From Paracoccaceae bacterium (lineage in GTDB: Bacteria; Pseudomonadota; Alphaproteobacteria; Rhodobacterales; Rhodobacteraceae), in assembly GCA_902534325.1 (NCBI GenBank), contig CACAPQ010000010.1, positions 1-64,000 of the forward strand: DNA of 64,000 nucleotides. Direction: 5' to 3'. A model generated the notes under the pieces. The model was not told the DNA's origin, did no database searches, and saw nothing but the letters and a program-made list of their open reading frames with translations. Positions 8,901-17,965 of the stretch are shown here, piece by piece (position 1 is the stretch's first letter; each line of letters begins with the position of its first letter). The translations under genes were made by a program, and so were the position numbers.

Positions 8901-10013
8901 TCAATGCCTTAATTTTTTTTGATATTTTGATGCAGAAATATTTAAAAAAAAGATTGATGAAAAAATTCCAATTGTACTTGGTAGATAAATTAGAGGCCAA
9001 AGTTGGAAGTTATTTACAGAGAGTTTGATTGTGTAACTTTCGATAACTTTCATGAGAACAATTACAAACAAGGCCATAGTGATCTGTTTGCTAAAGCCAA
9101 ACCTATTTGCATTTCCTATTAGTAAGGCAGAAAAGCCCAAAATTGCCGCTACAAAGCAAAAAATTGGTTTATGCATCCTAGTATGTAATTCTGATCCTAT
9201 CAAGCCTTTGGAGTATTTGGTCGTATTTTCTACTTTTTGGATATTGCTTAATAATAACCAAGTTGAGATATGCGATAGGTAAACTTTATCGTTCGAGCTT
9301 TTCTTCAAAGCATTCGACAAATCAATAGTGATACTTTTGAATTCAGTGGTAGATAGTTCTTTACTTGAGTAGTTGCTTGTTTGTATCAAACCATTTTCCA
9401 TATATAGTGCAGTTTTGTTTTCATTTTTTGCCAAAAAGGCGCGTGTTGCTGTATATGTGATAAATTCGTCTATGTTTCTCCTGTCGTGTAGAAAAACATT
9501 AGACAGAGTGCCATCACTTTTAATCTCTTTAATATAAAAAGTAACTCCTTTGAATGGGTGAATAAATTTACCTTCCTTTAAAAGTTGAGCTGATACTGAG
9601 GTGTCTAATTCTAACTGTCTTTCGTGAAGTATTTTAGTGGTATTAGGAACTATAAAAATTGTGAAAAAACTGAGGATTAACATGCAGAAAAAGCCAAAGA
9701 GAAAATAGGGTTTGCCCATTCTCCAAGGGCTCAATCCTGATGATTGCAAAATAGTTAATTCTGAATCGTTTTTCAATCTGTTTGTCACAAAAATTACAGC
9801 AGCAAAGCTGGCTAATGGAAAAACGATTATGGTGGCGGAGGGAAGGCTCAATAAGGCAAATTCAAGAAGTATTGAGGATGAATGACCGTCGGATATCAGT
9901 TGATCGAAAAGACGAATTGCCCTGTTTATCCAGAAAATTAGTGTTAGGATAAATAAGAAAAAAGCAAAAATTATAAGTAATTGCCTAAAAATATATTGGT
10001 CTATCTTCTGCAT
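8901..10013 (-). CDS. lptF: LPS export ABC transporter permease LptF
   Basis: This is the partner permease of LptG in lipopolysaccharide export, with the same architecture: membrane helices at about residues 10-30, 50-75 and 95-120, a periplasmic jellyroll, then three helices from about residue 275. The N-terminus MQKIDQYIFRQLL and the coupling segment NDSELTILQSSGLSPWRM are characteristic. It is the first gene of the minus-strand unit lptF-lptG-surA-pdxA-rsmA and diverges from pepA across about 157 bases. Confidence 0.93.
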   Translation of the reverse strand: MQKIDQYIFRQLLIIFAFFLFILTLIFWINRAIRLFDQLISDGHSSSILLEFALLSLPSATIIVFPLASFAAVIFVTNRLKNDSELTILQSSGLSPWRMGKPYFLFGFFCMLILSFFTIFIVPNTTKILHERQLELDTSVSAQLLKEGKFIHPFKGVTFYIKEIKSDGTLSNVFLHDRRNIDEFITYTATRAFLAKNENKTALYMENGLIQTSNYSSKELSTTEFKSITIDLSNALKKSSNDKVYLSHISTWLLLSNIQKVENTTKYSKGLIGSELHTRMHKPIFCFVAAILGFSALLIGNANRFGFSKQITMALFVIVLMKVIESYTIKLSVNNFQLWPLIYLPSTIGIFSSIFFLNISASKYQKKLRH

Positions 10014-10170
10014 GAATAAGATACCATTTAAAAACAGTTTCCATGGATCTATATTATTAAATCAATTCTGAAAACTCATTAATTAAAACATGATAAATTC
10101 TTTATTTTAAAACACTAGAATATTATCCGATTTAAGACTATCTGCATCTAAAGATTTGATTGGAGAAAAA

Positions 10171-11646
10171 ATGAAAACATCTGTTGATGTAAAACTAAAA
10201 GAGTATAATCTAGAACTGCTTGAAGAAGAATATGATCGGATATCGATCTTTATAGGGGATGCAAAAAAATTAAATCGCATTTGTATTCACCTTAACAAAT
10301 TAACCAAAGGCGCAATTTTGAAAGCGATCAGCTCTAAGGAATTCGAAAAAAAATCTTGTGGTGAAGTTTTAACTCTTTCTTTTCCTGGAGGTCTTCAAGC
10401 AAAATATTTAGATTTGGTCAAATGGACAAAGTCAGGGCAACCTAATGACGCCAGAAAAGCCGGTGTAAATTTAGCTAAGAAATCAAACAATAGCAAAATT
10501 TTAGTTAGTGCTAATACGCAAAAGTTTTCGGAAGAACTGATAAAAGGTTATCTTTTGCGCCGATATGAATTTTCAAATTACAAGACTGCTGAAGACAAAG
10601 GCCTGGGATCAGTAACAATGATGTTGAAGCGTCCAAAAGATTTTGAAAAACCCTTGTCAGAAATTAAGGCTATAGTTGATGGCGTTTTTTTTACAAGGAA
10701 CTTAGTGAATGAACCCGCAAATATTTTAAATACAGTTGAATTTTCCAATAGATTAAAAGAGTTGTCCACTTTAGGTATTGACGTTGAAATTTTAGAAGAA
10801 AAAAAATTAGCAGAGTTAGGAATGAATGCACTTCTTGGAGTTGGTCAAGGTTCAGCCAACCCAAGCAAAGTTGTTGTAATGTCTTGGAAAGGTTTGTCAC
10901 AGGATACTAAACCCTTAGCTCTTGTAGGTAAGGGTGTGGTTTTTGACACTGGAGGTATTTCACTCAAACCAGCAGGTGGTATGGAAGATATGACAATGGA
11001 TATGGGTGGTGCCGGAGTTGTTGCTGGAACAATGCTGTCTTTGGCTAAGCGAAAAGCTAAAGCTAATGTTATTGGCTTGGTCGGTTTGGTCGAAAATATG
11101 CCATCAAGCACCGCACAAAGGCCAGGCGATATTGTCAAATCTATGAAAGGTGACACAATTGAAGTAATTAATACAGACGCAGAGGGGCGATTAGTCCTCA
11201 GTGATCTTCTTTGGTATACACAAGAAAGATTTAAACCTGCCGGTATCATCGACCTAGCAACACTGACTGGCGCAATTATTGTTGCATTGGGATACGAAAA
11301 TGCTGGGGTTTTTTCTAATGATGATGATTTTTGCAATTCTTTCTTAAAAGTTGCCAATCAAGAAAACGAAGGTGCATGGCGTATGCCACTTGGTGCTAGT
11401 TATGATAAAAAACTCAAATCCCGCTTGGCCGATATTAAAAATGTTGGTGGTAGGGATGCTGGTGCAATAACTGCCGCGCAATTCATACAAAGATTTATTA
11501 AGAAAGATATGCCTTGGATACATATTGATATTGCTGGAGCGGCTCATACTAAATCCGAAAGCGCCTTTGCACCTGCAGGTGCAACTGGTTGGGGCGTAAT
11601 GAGTTTGAATCGTTTAATAAGTAAGAAGTTTGAAAATAATAAATGA
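10171..11646 (+). CDS. pepA: Leucyl aminopeptidase
   Basis: This M17 manganese/zinc aminopeptidase removes N-terminal residues from peptides in the cytoplasm. The ATG at 10171 is preferred over the TTG at 10156, because GGAG at 10161-10164 sits at the right distance from the ATG. This gives 491 residues. The family signature NTDAEGRL is at about residue 334, with the preceding metal ligands in GKGVVFDTGGISLKP and MDMGGAG. The last codons overlap the start of holC by 4 bases. The pepA-holC pair diverging from lptF is a familiar alphaproteobacterial arrangement. Confidence 0.95.
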   Translation: MKTSVDVKLKEYNLELLEEEYDRISIFIGDAKKLNRICIHLNKLTKGAILKAISSKEFEKKSCGEVLTLSFPGGLQAKYLDLVKWTKSGQPNDARKAGVNLAKKSNNSKILVSANTQKFSEELIKGYLLRRYEFSNYKTAEDKGLGSVTMMLKRPKDFEKPLSEIKAIVDGVFFTRNLVNEPANILNTVEFSNRLKELSTLGIDVEILEEKKLAELGMNALLGVGQGSANPSKVVVMSWKGLSQDTKPLALVGKGVVFDTGGISLKPAGGMEDMTMDMGGAGVVAGTMLSLAKRKAKANVIGLVGLVENMPSSTAQRPGDIVKSMKGDTIEVINTDAEGRLVLSDLLWYTQERFKPAGIIDLATLTGAIIVALGYENAGVFSNDDDFCNSFLKVANQENEGAWRMPLGASYDKKLKSRLADIKNVGGRDAGAITAAQFIQRFIKKDMPWIHIDIAGAAHTKSESAFAPAGATGWGVMSLNRLISKKFENNK

Positions 11647-12092
11647 GTGAAGTATATTTTTATCATTTAACCCAAACACGGCTCGAGGTTGCTCTTCCCA
11701 AAATACTAGAACGTGCTTTGTCTGCTGACTGGTCGGTAGAGCTAAGAATTGGGATGGAAGCTGACGAAGAACCCATTAGCGATGCAATTTGGAAAGGCCC
11801 AGACGAAAGTTTTTTGCCTCATTGTTCGGAGGATAATGATAAATTGCATGATTATCCGATAGTTTTAAGTAAATCGCCTTTATCTGAGGTTAGGGATTGT
11901 CTTATAGTTGTTGATCAGGCTGAATTACAAGAAATTGAAGTGGAGAAATTTAAAAGAGTATGTTTGCTTTTTGACTCAAAAAATGAGATTGAGTTAACGA
12001 ATGCAAGAGAAACTTGGAAAAGTCTTTCAGATGCTGGTTTGAAGACAATTTATTGGGCAGAAAATAATGGAAGATGGATCAAAAAAGATTAG
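11643..12092 (+). CDS. holC: DNA polymerase III subunit chi
   Basis: This accessory subunit of the clamp loader binds single-stranded DNA-binding protein. The 149 residues begin with VYFYHLTQTRLEVALPKIL, the typical chi N-terminus. They also show DEEPISDAIW, FLPHC and PIVLS blocks in the expected order. The ATG overlaps the pepA stop (ATGA), so translation is coupled. It converges with the downstream protease gene with only about 10 bases between stops. Confidence 0.92.
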   Translation: MSEVYFYHLTQTRLEVALPKILERALSADWSVELRIGMEADEEPISDAIWKGPDESFLPHCSEDNDKLHDYPIVLSKSPLSEVRDCLIVVDQAELQEIEVEKFKRVCLLFDSKNEIELTNARETWKSLSDAGLKTIYWAENNGRWIKKD

Positions 12093-12102
12093 TAACTAAA
12101 CG

Positions 12103-12681
12103 TCAAATATCTATTATCATTATATTCTTATCTAGTTCTAGTTTTTTAAGTCTGCCTAGGAAACTCATGCCCAACAATGATTTTTCCATATCTGTCTGAC
12201 TAATAAAAGCTTTTACATTTGAAAAGTTTTTAAATCCTAAGCTAACTTTATCGAATACAACTGGAGATATTAGCATTTCTCCATTTGCGGTCTGAGCTAA
12301 TTGCGAAAAATTAAGTTTGTCTACGTTAAATCCAAGTTTTTCAGCGTCTTTTTTTGATAAAATCATTGCTGTTGCCCCAGTATCAATAAGAAAATTTATT
12401 GGCTTGTTGTTAATACTAAGCGTTACATAAAAATGACCATCTGAGGCTGTTTTTAAAGTAAGCCTTTCCAGATCTTTATCAAAACTATTTAGGCTAGATT
12501 TTTCGCTACGATAGTTTTCCCAAACTAAAGCCACAACGATGAAAAATGTGAAAATTATAAACCAAATTAGTCCAAACTTAATAAATTTCTTCAGTGAGTT
12601 TTTCCAACTAAAGAAGGAAAATATTAGAATTGCGCATAAAATAACGAGGTAAATTAAGTTTCCGGTATCGTCTATGTTCAC
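12103..12681 (-). CDS. Membrane-anchored retropepsin-like aspartic protease (TIGR02281 type)
   Basis: This predicted clan AA aspartic protease has 192 residues from the GTG at 12681. Two membrane helices lie at about residues 8-24 and 36-53. A periplasmic retropepsin fold follows with its single catalytic D-T-G at 100-102 (FLIDTGATAM); such proteins act as dimers. The C-terminus has LLGMSFLGRLKK, typical of the family. GTG at 12681 overlaps the stop of the ABC-F gene (GTGA), so I chose it over the TTG at 12723 that lies further inside that gene. Substrates are unknown. Confidence 0.85.
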   Translation of the reverse strand: MNIDDTGNLIYLVILCAILIFSFFSWKNSLKKFIKFGLIWFIIFTFFIVVALVWENYRSEKSSLNSFDKDLERLTLKTASDGHFYVTLSINNKPINFLIDTGATAMILSKKDAEKLGFNVDKLNFSQLAQTANGEMLISPVVFDKVSLGFKNFSNVKAFISQTDMEKSLLGMSFLGRLKKLELDKNIMIIDI

Positions 12682-14531
12682 TTTTGAGTTGCGCTTTCCA
12701 TTCTTTCTTGAGCTTGGATCCAAAGATCTTCTGCTCGTTTAGTTGCTTCATTAATTTCCGAAAGTTTTTTATTCCATTTTTCTAATTCTTTAAATTTTTC
12801 ATCTGAGTAAAGATCTTGATTTGATAGGATATCAGCTACCTTTTTCTTCATATTTTGGAGTTTCTCTAATCTATCTTCACATTTTTTGACTTCAGATTTG
12901 TAAGCAAGAACTTTCTTTTGAAATTCTTTCTTTTCACCTAAGTTTTTGGGAATTTTTGAATTTTTTCTGGGTTTTTTTATTAAAATATCAGAGCGGTAAC
13001 TTTCTAGATCTTCCTCATATGGACATACAGTGCCGTTATTCACTAACCATAATTTATCAGAAACTAACGATAATAAGTGGAAATCATGGCTCACTAATAT
13101 AACAGCTCCGGAAAATTTTGTCAGAGCTTCAATAAGTGCCTCTCGGCTTTCTATATCAAGATGATTTGTTGGTTCGTCTAAAATTAATAGATGTGGGTTG
13201 TCTAACGTCGCCAACAAAAGTAACAAACGAGCCTTTTGCCCGCCCGACATCGCTGAGACCTTTAATTCTGATTGATCAGAGCCAATTCCAAAACCACCCA
13301 GGATTTTTTTTCTTTCTGATACATTTTTACTTGGTCTAGCTCGTGATAAATGTTCGAAGGGTGTTTCATCTCTCCTTAATTCATCTGTTTGGTGTTGGGA
13401 AAAATATCCTATCCGTAATTGTGATGAGTTAATAAGAGAACCACTCAATAGAGGAATTCGATTAGCCAATAACTTTGATAATGTTGATTTCCCCTCACCA
13501 TTTTTTCCAAGTAATGCTATCTTGTCATCGTGGTCTACGCGTAAGTTGAGTTTGGTAAGGACAGCTTTATTGTTGTAGCCAGTTGAGCCGTCCTCAATTG
13601 ACATCAAGGGTGAAGCTAACTCTTCCGGAGCTGGAAATAGGATTTTCTTTAAAGCTCTTTCTTTTGGTAAAGATATTGTCTTTAACTTGCCGAGAGCTTT
13701 TAATCTTGACTGAGCTTGCTTAGCTTTTTTAGCTTTATAACGAAATCTATCCACAAAAGATTGTAAGTGTTGTCGAGTTTTGTCTTGTTTTTTTATTTCT
13801 GAAAGTTTGCTTTCAAGTTGAGCCATTCTGGTTTCGGCAAATTTTTCATAATTTCCCGAATAATATGTCAAATTCTTATCTTCGAGGTGAAGAATAGAAT
13901 TTACGCAATTATTCAAAAGGTTTCTATCATGACTAATAACAAGAACCGTATGTGGATATGTGACTAAGTAGTTTTCAAGCCAAATCGTGCCCTCCAAATC
14001 AAGATAGTTAGTTGGCTCATCTAACAAAAGTAAATCCGGTTGATTAAATAATACGGCTGCCAAAGACATTCTCATTCGCCAACCACCAGAAAACGACCTG
14101 CACGGAAGATGATTATCCTCTTCGGTAAAACCAAGCCCTTTTAAAATTGTCGAGGCTCTCGCTTCAGCAGACCAAGCTCCTATGTCTTCAAGTCTGATCT
14201 GTATTTCAGCAATTCGATCTGGGTCTTTTTCGGTTTTACTTTGTTTTATAAGTGTTTTGCGTTCCTCATCTGCCGCCAAAATTGTTTCTAGTACAGATAA
14301 ATCATTTTCAGAAACTTCTTGTTTGACATCGTCAATTTTAGCATTTTTTGGTAAAATAATTTGTCCGCTTTCTAATTCCAGGTCTCCTTTTATCAATCCA
14401 AATAAAGTTGTCTTTCCAGTGCCATTTCTACCAACAACACCTATTTTATGACCGGATGGTATAGTGATATTTCCCGTGTCTAAGAGTTTTCGACCGCCTA
14501 TGCTGAATGAAATCTTTTCTATTTTAATCAT
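12678..14531 (-). CDS. ABC-F family ATP-binding protein (Uup/YheS-like)
   Basis: This soluble protein has two ABC ATPase domains and no membrane part, so it is a ribosome-associated ABC-F factor rather than a transporter. In order: Walker A GRNGTGKTTL near residue 34, signature SFSGGWRMR, Walker B DLLLLDEPTNYLDLE, a charged inter-domain linker with KAKKAKQAQSRLKAL, second Walker A GKNGEGKSTL, signature MSGGQKARL and Walker B HLLILDEPTNHLD. A basic coiled coil fills roughly the last 90 residues, as in Uup-like and YheS-like members. Length 617 fits. The specific role (ribosome rescue or translation tuning) is inferred. Its stop overlaps the start of the downstream protease gene. Confidence 0.92.
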   Translation of the reverse strand: MIKIEKISFSIGGRKLLDTGNITIPSGHKIGVVGRNGTGKTTLFGLIKGDLELESGQIILPKNAKIDDVKQEVSENDLSVLETILAADEERKTLIKQSKTEKDPDRIAEIQIRLEDIGAWSAEARASTILKGLGFTEEDNHLPCRSFSGGWRMRMSLAAVLFNQPDLLLLDEPTNYLDLEGTIWLENYLVTYPHTVLVISHDRNLLNNCVNSILHLEDKNLTYYSGNYEKFAETRMAQLESKLSEIKKQDKTRQHLQSFVDRFRYKAKKAKQAQSRLKALGKLKTISLPKERALKKILFPAPEELASPLMSIEDGSTGYNNKAVLTKLNLRVDHDDKIALLGKNGEGKSTLSKLLANRIPLLSGSLINSSQLRIGYFSQHQTDELRRDETPFEHLSRARPSKNVSERKKILGGFGIGSDQSELKVSAMSGGQKARLLLLLATLDNPHLLILDEPTNHLDIESREALIEALTKFSGAVILVSHDFHLLSLVSDKLWLVNNGTVCPYEEDLESYRSDILIKKPRKNSKIPKNLGEKKEFQKKVLAYKSEVKKCEDRLEKLQNMKKKVADILSNQDLYSDEKFKELEKWNKKLSEINEATKRAEDLWIQAQERMESATQK

Positions 14532-14697
14532 TGTGACTCAGTAACAGTGAAAAAATCTTTTTAAAAGAAAAACGCTTTAAAAACTGTTATTTTATGTATC
14601 CAAGATAATGCGTCTTTTAAATTTAGTTTACCCGTGCTAGAGGCTCCGAATAAAGAATTAAGATTGATAAAAACTTGTTGATAAAGAGGAATTTTAG

Positions 14698-15120
14698 ATG
14701 GGTTTGGAACGAACATTCAGTATTATTAAACCTGATGCAACACGCCGAAATCTTACAGGAAAAATAAATGCAAAGTTTGAAGAGGCAGGTCTTAGGGTTG
14801 TTGCCCAGAAGCGTATTCATATGACAAAGGAGCAGGCCGGAAAATTTTATGAAGTCCATTCTGAACGTCCATTTTATGACGAATTGTGTGATTTTATGTC
14901 ATCTGAACCCGTCATAGTGCAGGTACTTGAGGGCGAAAGCGCCATTTCTAAGAATAGAGAAGTTATGGGAGCAACGAACCCCGCAGATGCGGCCCCAGGC
15001 ACTGTTAGGGCAGATTTTGCGGAAAGTATGGGCGAAAACTCTGTGCATGGTTCTGATGCGCCTGAAACTGCTGCTATCGAAATCGCCTATTTCTTTTCTG
15101 GAATAGAATTAGTTGGGTAG
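14698..15120 (+). CDS. ndk: Nucleoside diphosphate kinase
   Basis: Ndk transfers the gamma phosphate between nucleoside triphosphates and diphosphates through a phosphohistidine. The 140 residues match the family exactly: [15 protein letters not shown] at the start and the active-site [12 protein letters not shown] with His117. A good ribosome-binding site (AGAGGAA) lies 5-6 bases upstream of ATG 14698. A hairpin with T-run at 15168-15195 appears to terminate it. Confidence 0.97.
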   Translation: MGLERTFSIIKPDATRRNLTGKINAKFEEAGLRVVAQKRIHMTKEQAGKFYEVHSERPFYDELCDFMSSEPVIVQVLEGESAISKNREVMGATNPADAAPGTVRADFAESMGENSVHGSDAPETAAIEIAYFFSGIELVG

Positions 15121-15167
15121 TTCTAGTTACTACGATGTAGTATAAACCTAAATATTTTAAATTTATG

Positions 15168-15205
15168 ATCGGGGTTAATTAGTCTTGAGCCCGATTTTTT
15201 TTATT
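15168..15205 (+). terminator. Rho-independent terminator after ndk
   Basis: ATCGGG at 15168-15173 pairs with CCCGAT at 15190-15195 across a 16-base loop, and a long T-rich tract follows. The right arm and T-tract lie inside the 3' end of the convergent aminotransferase gene, where they read as Asn/Lys-rich codons. The stem is short, so strength is uncertain. Confidence 0.6.
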
Positions 15206-16381
15206 TTTTTCCAAAGAAAGATCACTTGCAAATTTACAAACGCTTCGAAATGTTTCTGCAAATTTATTATCTTCTAAAGTTAAAGAAATTCTGACATGCC
15301 CTGATGCAGCTTCTCCAAAGCTTTCCCCCGGCATCACAGCGATTTTTTTAACGCTTAAAAGCTTGCTAGCGAAACTTAGGCCGCTCATTCCTGTGGCGCG
15401 AATATTAAGCATTAAATACATGGCGCCTTGGGGTGGAATGTGACCCAAATTGGGAAAGTCTTTTAAAATATCTAGTGCAAGTTTGCTTCTGCGATTGAAC
15501 GGTCCAGATATTTTTTCTTCAAATTCCTTACCTTGTTGTAAGGCAAAAATACCAGCTTGCTGGACGAAGCCAGGAACACCGTAAGTCATATTTGTCGCTA
15601 AATCTATTGCCTTGGATATTATTATCTCTGGACCTATTAGCCATCCTAAACGAGAGCCGGTCATCGCATGGCTTTTGGAAAGAGATCCAATTACTAGAGT
15701 TCTTTCCACCATATTATTAATCTCACGCGGTGAAATATGTTTGCCGGCCCAGATTTGTGTATCGTAAACTTCATCGGAAATAACCCAAAGATTGTTTTTC
15801 TTTGCTACGTCACAGATATTTTTAATAGTAGCTTTATTATACACCATGCCCGTTGGGTTGTTAGGTGAGTTTATCAATAATGATTTTGTTTTTTGAGTTG
15901 CGCTATCTAATTGATCAAAAGTAGGTTGAAAATAATTTTCTGCACTTGTTATTATTCTTCTTTCGCGAGCTCCAACGGATCTAAGTGTCGTCGGGTATGT
16001 CGCATAGTACGGATCTATATAAGCAGCTGTATCACCCTCATCCAATACTGCTATATGAGCAGCGAACAGAGCGGATTGTCCTCCTGGTGTTACGATTACA
16101 TTATCTAGAGTTGTTTTAATTCCAGTTTTCTTTTCAACTCGATATGCGATTAAGGCTCTTAATTTCTCAATGCCAGGGACTGGGGCATATCCAGTGTACC
16201 CATTCATGGCAGCTTTATGCATTGATTCGAGTATGGCTGGGTCGGTGCCGATGTCATGCTCGCCAATACTGAGCTCTATTACATCAGTACCGGAGGCCAT
16301 CATTTTTCTGGCTTTATAAAAAATTTCCCATCCATCAGAACCACCACTTGTTATATTTTCGATACGATTGGAAGATTTCAT
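15179..16381 (-). CDS. Class I/II pyridoxal-phosphate aminotransferase
   Basis: This fold-type I aminotransferase has 400 residues. The PLP-binding lysine is Lys236 in SLSKSHAMTGSRLGW. The cofactor-contacting residues are visible as NSPNNPTG (Asn175) and SDEVYD (Asp203, Tyr206), and the C-terminal substrate-carboxylate Arg is in HVRISL. It resembles aspartate-type or broad-specificity aminotransferases of alphaproteobacteria, but the amino donor cannot be told from sequence. It is a single gene on the minus strand between ndk and cysS, with a 194-base upstream gap. The basic tail overlaps the ndk terminator. Confidence 0.9.
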   Translation of the reverse strand: MKSSNRIENITSGGSDGWEIFYKARKMMASGTDVIELSIGEHDIGTDPAILESMHKAAMNGYTGYAPVPGIEKLRALIAYRVEKKTGIKTTLDNVIVTPGGQSALFAAHIAVLDEGDTAAYIDPYYATYPTTLRSVGARERRIITSAENYFQPTFDQLDSATQKTKSLLINSPNNPTGMVYNKATIKNICDVAKKNNLWVISDEVYDTQIWAGKHISPREINNMVERTLVIGSLSKSHAMTGSRLGWLIGPEIIISKAIDLATNMTYGVPGFVQQAGIFALQQGKEFEEKISGPFNRRSKLALDILKDFPNLGHIPPQGAMYLMLNIRATGMSGLSFASKLLSVKKIAVMPGESFGEAASGHVRISLTLEDNKFAETFRSVCKFASDLSLEKNKKNRAQD

Positions 16382-16575
16382 ACTCTTATTCCGAAAAAGA
16401 AATTTTGGGCATTACGGTCGATTATTTCATGTGATGTCAAATCAGAAATGAATAATTTACATAAATTTATTAATTTTTCTGGGGCTATTTTTTTTTACAC
16501 CAAAGTGATTTGTCATTTCCAAAGGTGATTGTTCTTGCTATTGCGTTCACGTCATATTTCAATAACCTCAAATGA
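16382..16575 (+). other. Gap upstream of cysS
   Basis: These 194 AT-rich bases between the divergent aminotransferase and cysS genes contain no RNA gene and no hairpin with a T-run. They presumably hold both promoters, which I could not assign. Confidence 0.4.
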
Positions 16576-17958
16576 ATGATAAAAATCAGACTGCATAATA
16601 CGCTTAAAAGAAAAAAGCAGACTTTTGTTCCGTTAGATGAAAATAATGTCAGGCTCTACCTATGCGGCCCGACTGTATATGATCGTGCTCATCTTGGAAA
16701 CGCTCGTAATGTAATAATGTTTGATGTTTTATACCGGCTTTTGATAGAAACTTACGGAATTGATAACATAACCTACGTCAGAAATTTCACTGATATTGAT
16801 GACAAAATAAACAATAAGTCTTTAGAGAGCGGTCGGCCAATAAATGATATAACCTCTGAAACCATTCAATGGTATTTAGATGATATGGTAGCTTTGGGAA
16901 ACTTAGAGCCCAACTTAATGCCGAGAGCAACAGACTATATTCCTCAAATGATTAATTATATTGAGCGCCTAATAAAGGGAGGTTTTGCATACTCAGATGA
17001 AGGCCATGTGCTATTTTCTGTTTCAAATTACAAAAATTATGGAAGACTGTCTGGACGAAGTATAGAGGATATGATTGCTGGTGCTCGAGTTGAGGTTGCT
17101 GCTTATAAAAGAAACCCCATGGATTTTGTGTTATGGAAGCCTTCCGAAAAAAATTTGCCAAGTTGGGAAAGTCCTTGGGGTAGGGGGCGCCCAGGTTGGC
17201 ATATAGAGTGTTCGGCTATGGCCCATGATTTGCTTGGTGCAACTTTTGATATTCATGGAGGTGGTAACGATTTACAGTTTCCACATCATGAAAATGAGAT
17301 AGCTCAAAGTTGTTGCGCATACCCTGAAAGTGAATTTGCGCGTTATTGGTTACACAACGAAATGCTTCAAGTTGATGGAAAGAAAATGTCTAAATCCCTT
17401 GGCAACTTTTTTACAGTTCGCGATTTACTTGATCAGGGATATCCCGGTGAAGTGATCAGATTTGTATTTCTCTCAACCCACTATAGCAAGCCAATGGATT
17501 GGAATAACTCAAAAGCCTTAGAAGCCAAAAACATACTGAGAAAATGGCGAGAATTATTGAAACATAATCTTGAAACCGTCCCAATGCCAGAAGAAGCTAT
17601 TAAGATTTTATCTGACGACTTGAATACTGCTGGTGTTATTTCGTTACTTCACAATTATGCCAGTAATGGAGAGATAGGGAAGCTCAAAGCTGGTGCTAAT
17701 TTTTTGGGTATTTTAACGGAGGAATTGAGTGAATGGTGCACAGATGTCGATATGAGTTCTTTAGAGGAACTCTTTACAGAAATAAGGAAACGGGCCATTG
17801 ACAGTAAAAATTTTGAAAATATTGATGAGTTGAGGTCTAGACTTACAAGCGCTGGAGTAGATGTTCAAATTGGAAAATTTAATGTTACTCTAGTACCAAA
17901 CGCGAGTTTTGATCTTCAAGAAGTGAACAAAATAATAAATTTTTATGGTTTAAATTAG
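16576..17958 (+). CDS. cysS: Cysteinyl-tRNA synthetase
   Basis: This class I synthetase charges tRNA-Cys. The 460 residues contain the zinc-binding Cys30 in LCGPTVYD, a HIGH-type motif as HLGN at 39-42, further zinc ligands in HIECSAMA and HHENEIAQS, and the KMSKS loop (KKMSKSLGN) near 270. The C-terminal DALR and anticodon-binding region is shorter and more divergent. cimA follows after 7 bases, a common alphaproteobacterial pairing. Confidence 0.97.
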   Translation: MIKIRLHNTLKRKKQTFVPLDENNVRLYLCGPTVYDRAHLGNARNVIMFDVLYRLLIETYGIDNITYVRNFTDIDDKINNKSLESGRPINDITSETIQWYLDDMVALGNLEPNLMPRATDYIPQMINYIERLIKGGFAYSDEGHVLFSVSNYKNYGRLSGRSIEDMIAGARVEVAAYKRNPMDFVLWKPSEKNLPSWESPWGRGRPGWHIECSAMAHDLLGATFDIHGGGNDLQFPHHENEIAQSCCAYPESEFARYWLHNEMLQVDGKKMSKSLGNFFTVRDLLDQGYPGEVIRFVFLSTHYSKPMDWNNSKALEAKNILRKWRELLKHNLETVPMPEEAIKILSDDLNTAGVISLLHNYASNGEIGKLKAGANFLGILTEELSEWCTDVDMSSLEELFTEIRKRAIDSKNFENIDELRSRLTSAGVDVQIGKFNVTLVPNASFDLQEVNKIINFYGLN

Positions 17959-17965
17959 GTCTCAA

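Noticed and set aside
10845-11357. Long antisense open frame inside pepA
   Set aside because: It has no ribosome-binding site or family features and lies wholly opposite a strongly conserved enzyme gene; a codon-bias shadow.
12682-12723. TTG start at 12723 for the aspartic protease gene
   Set aside because: It lies well inside the ABC-F coding region. GTG 12681 overlaps the ABC-F stop in the usual coupled way and gives the expected short cytoplasmic start.
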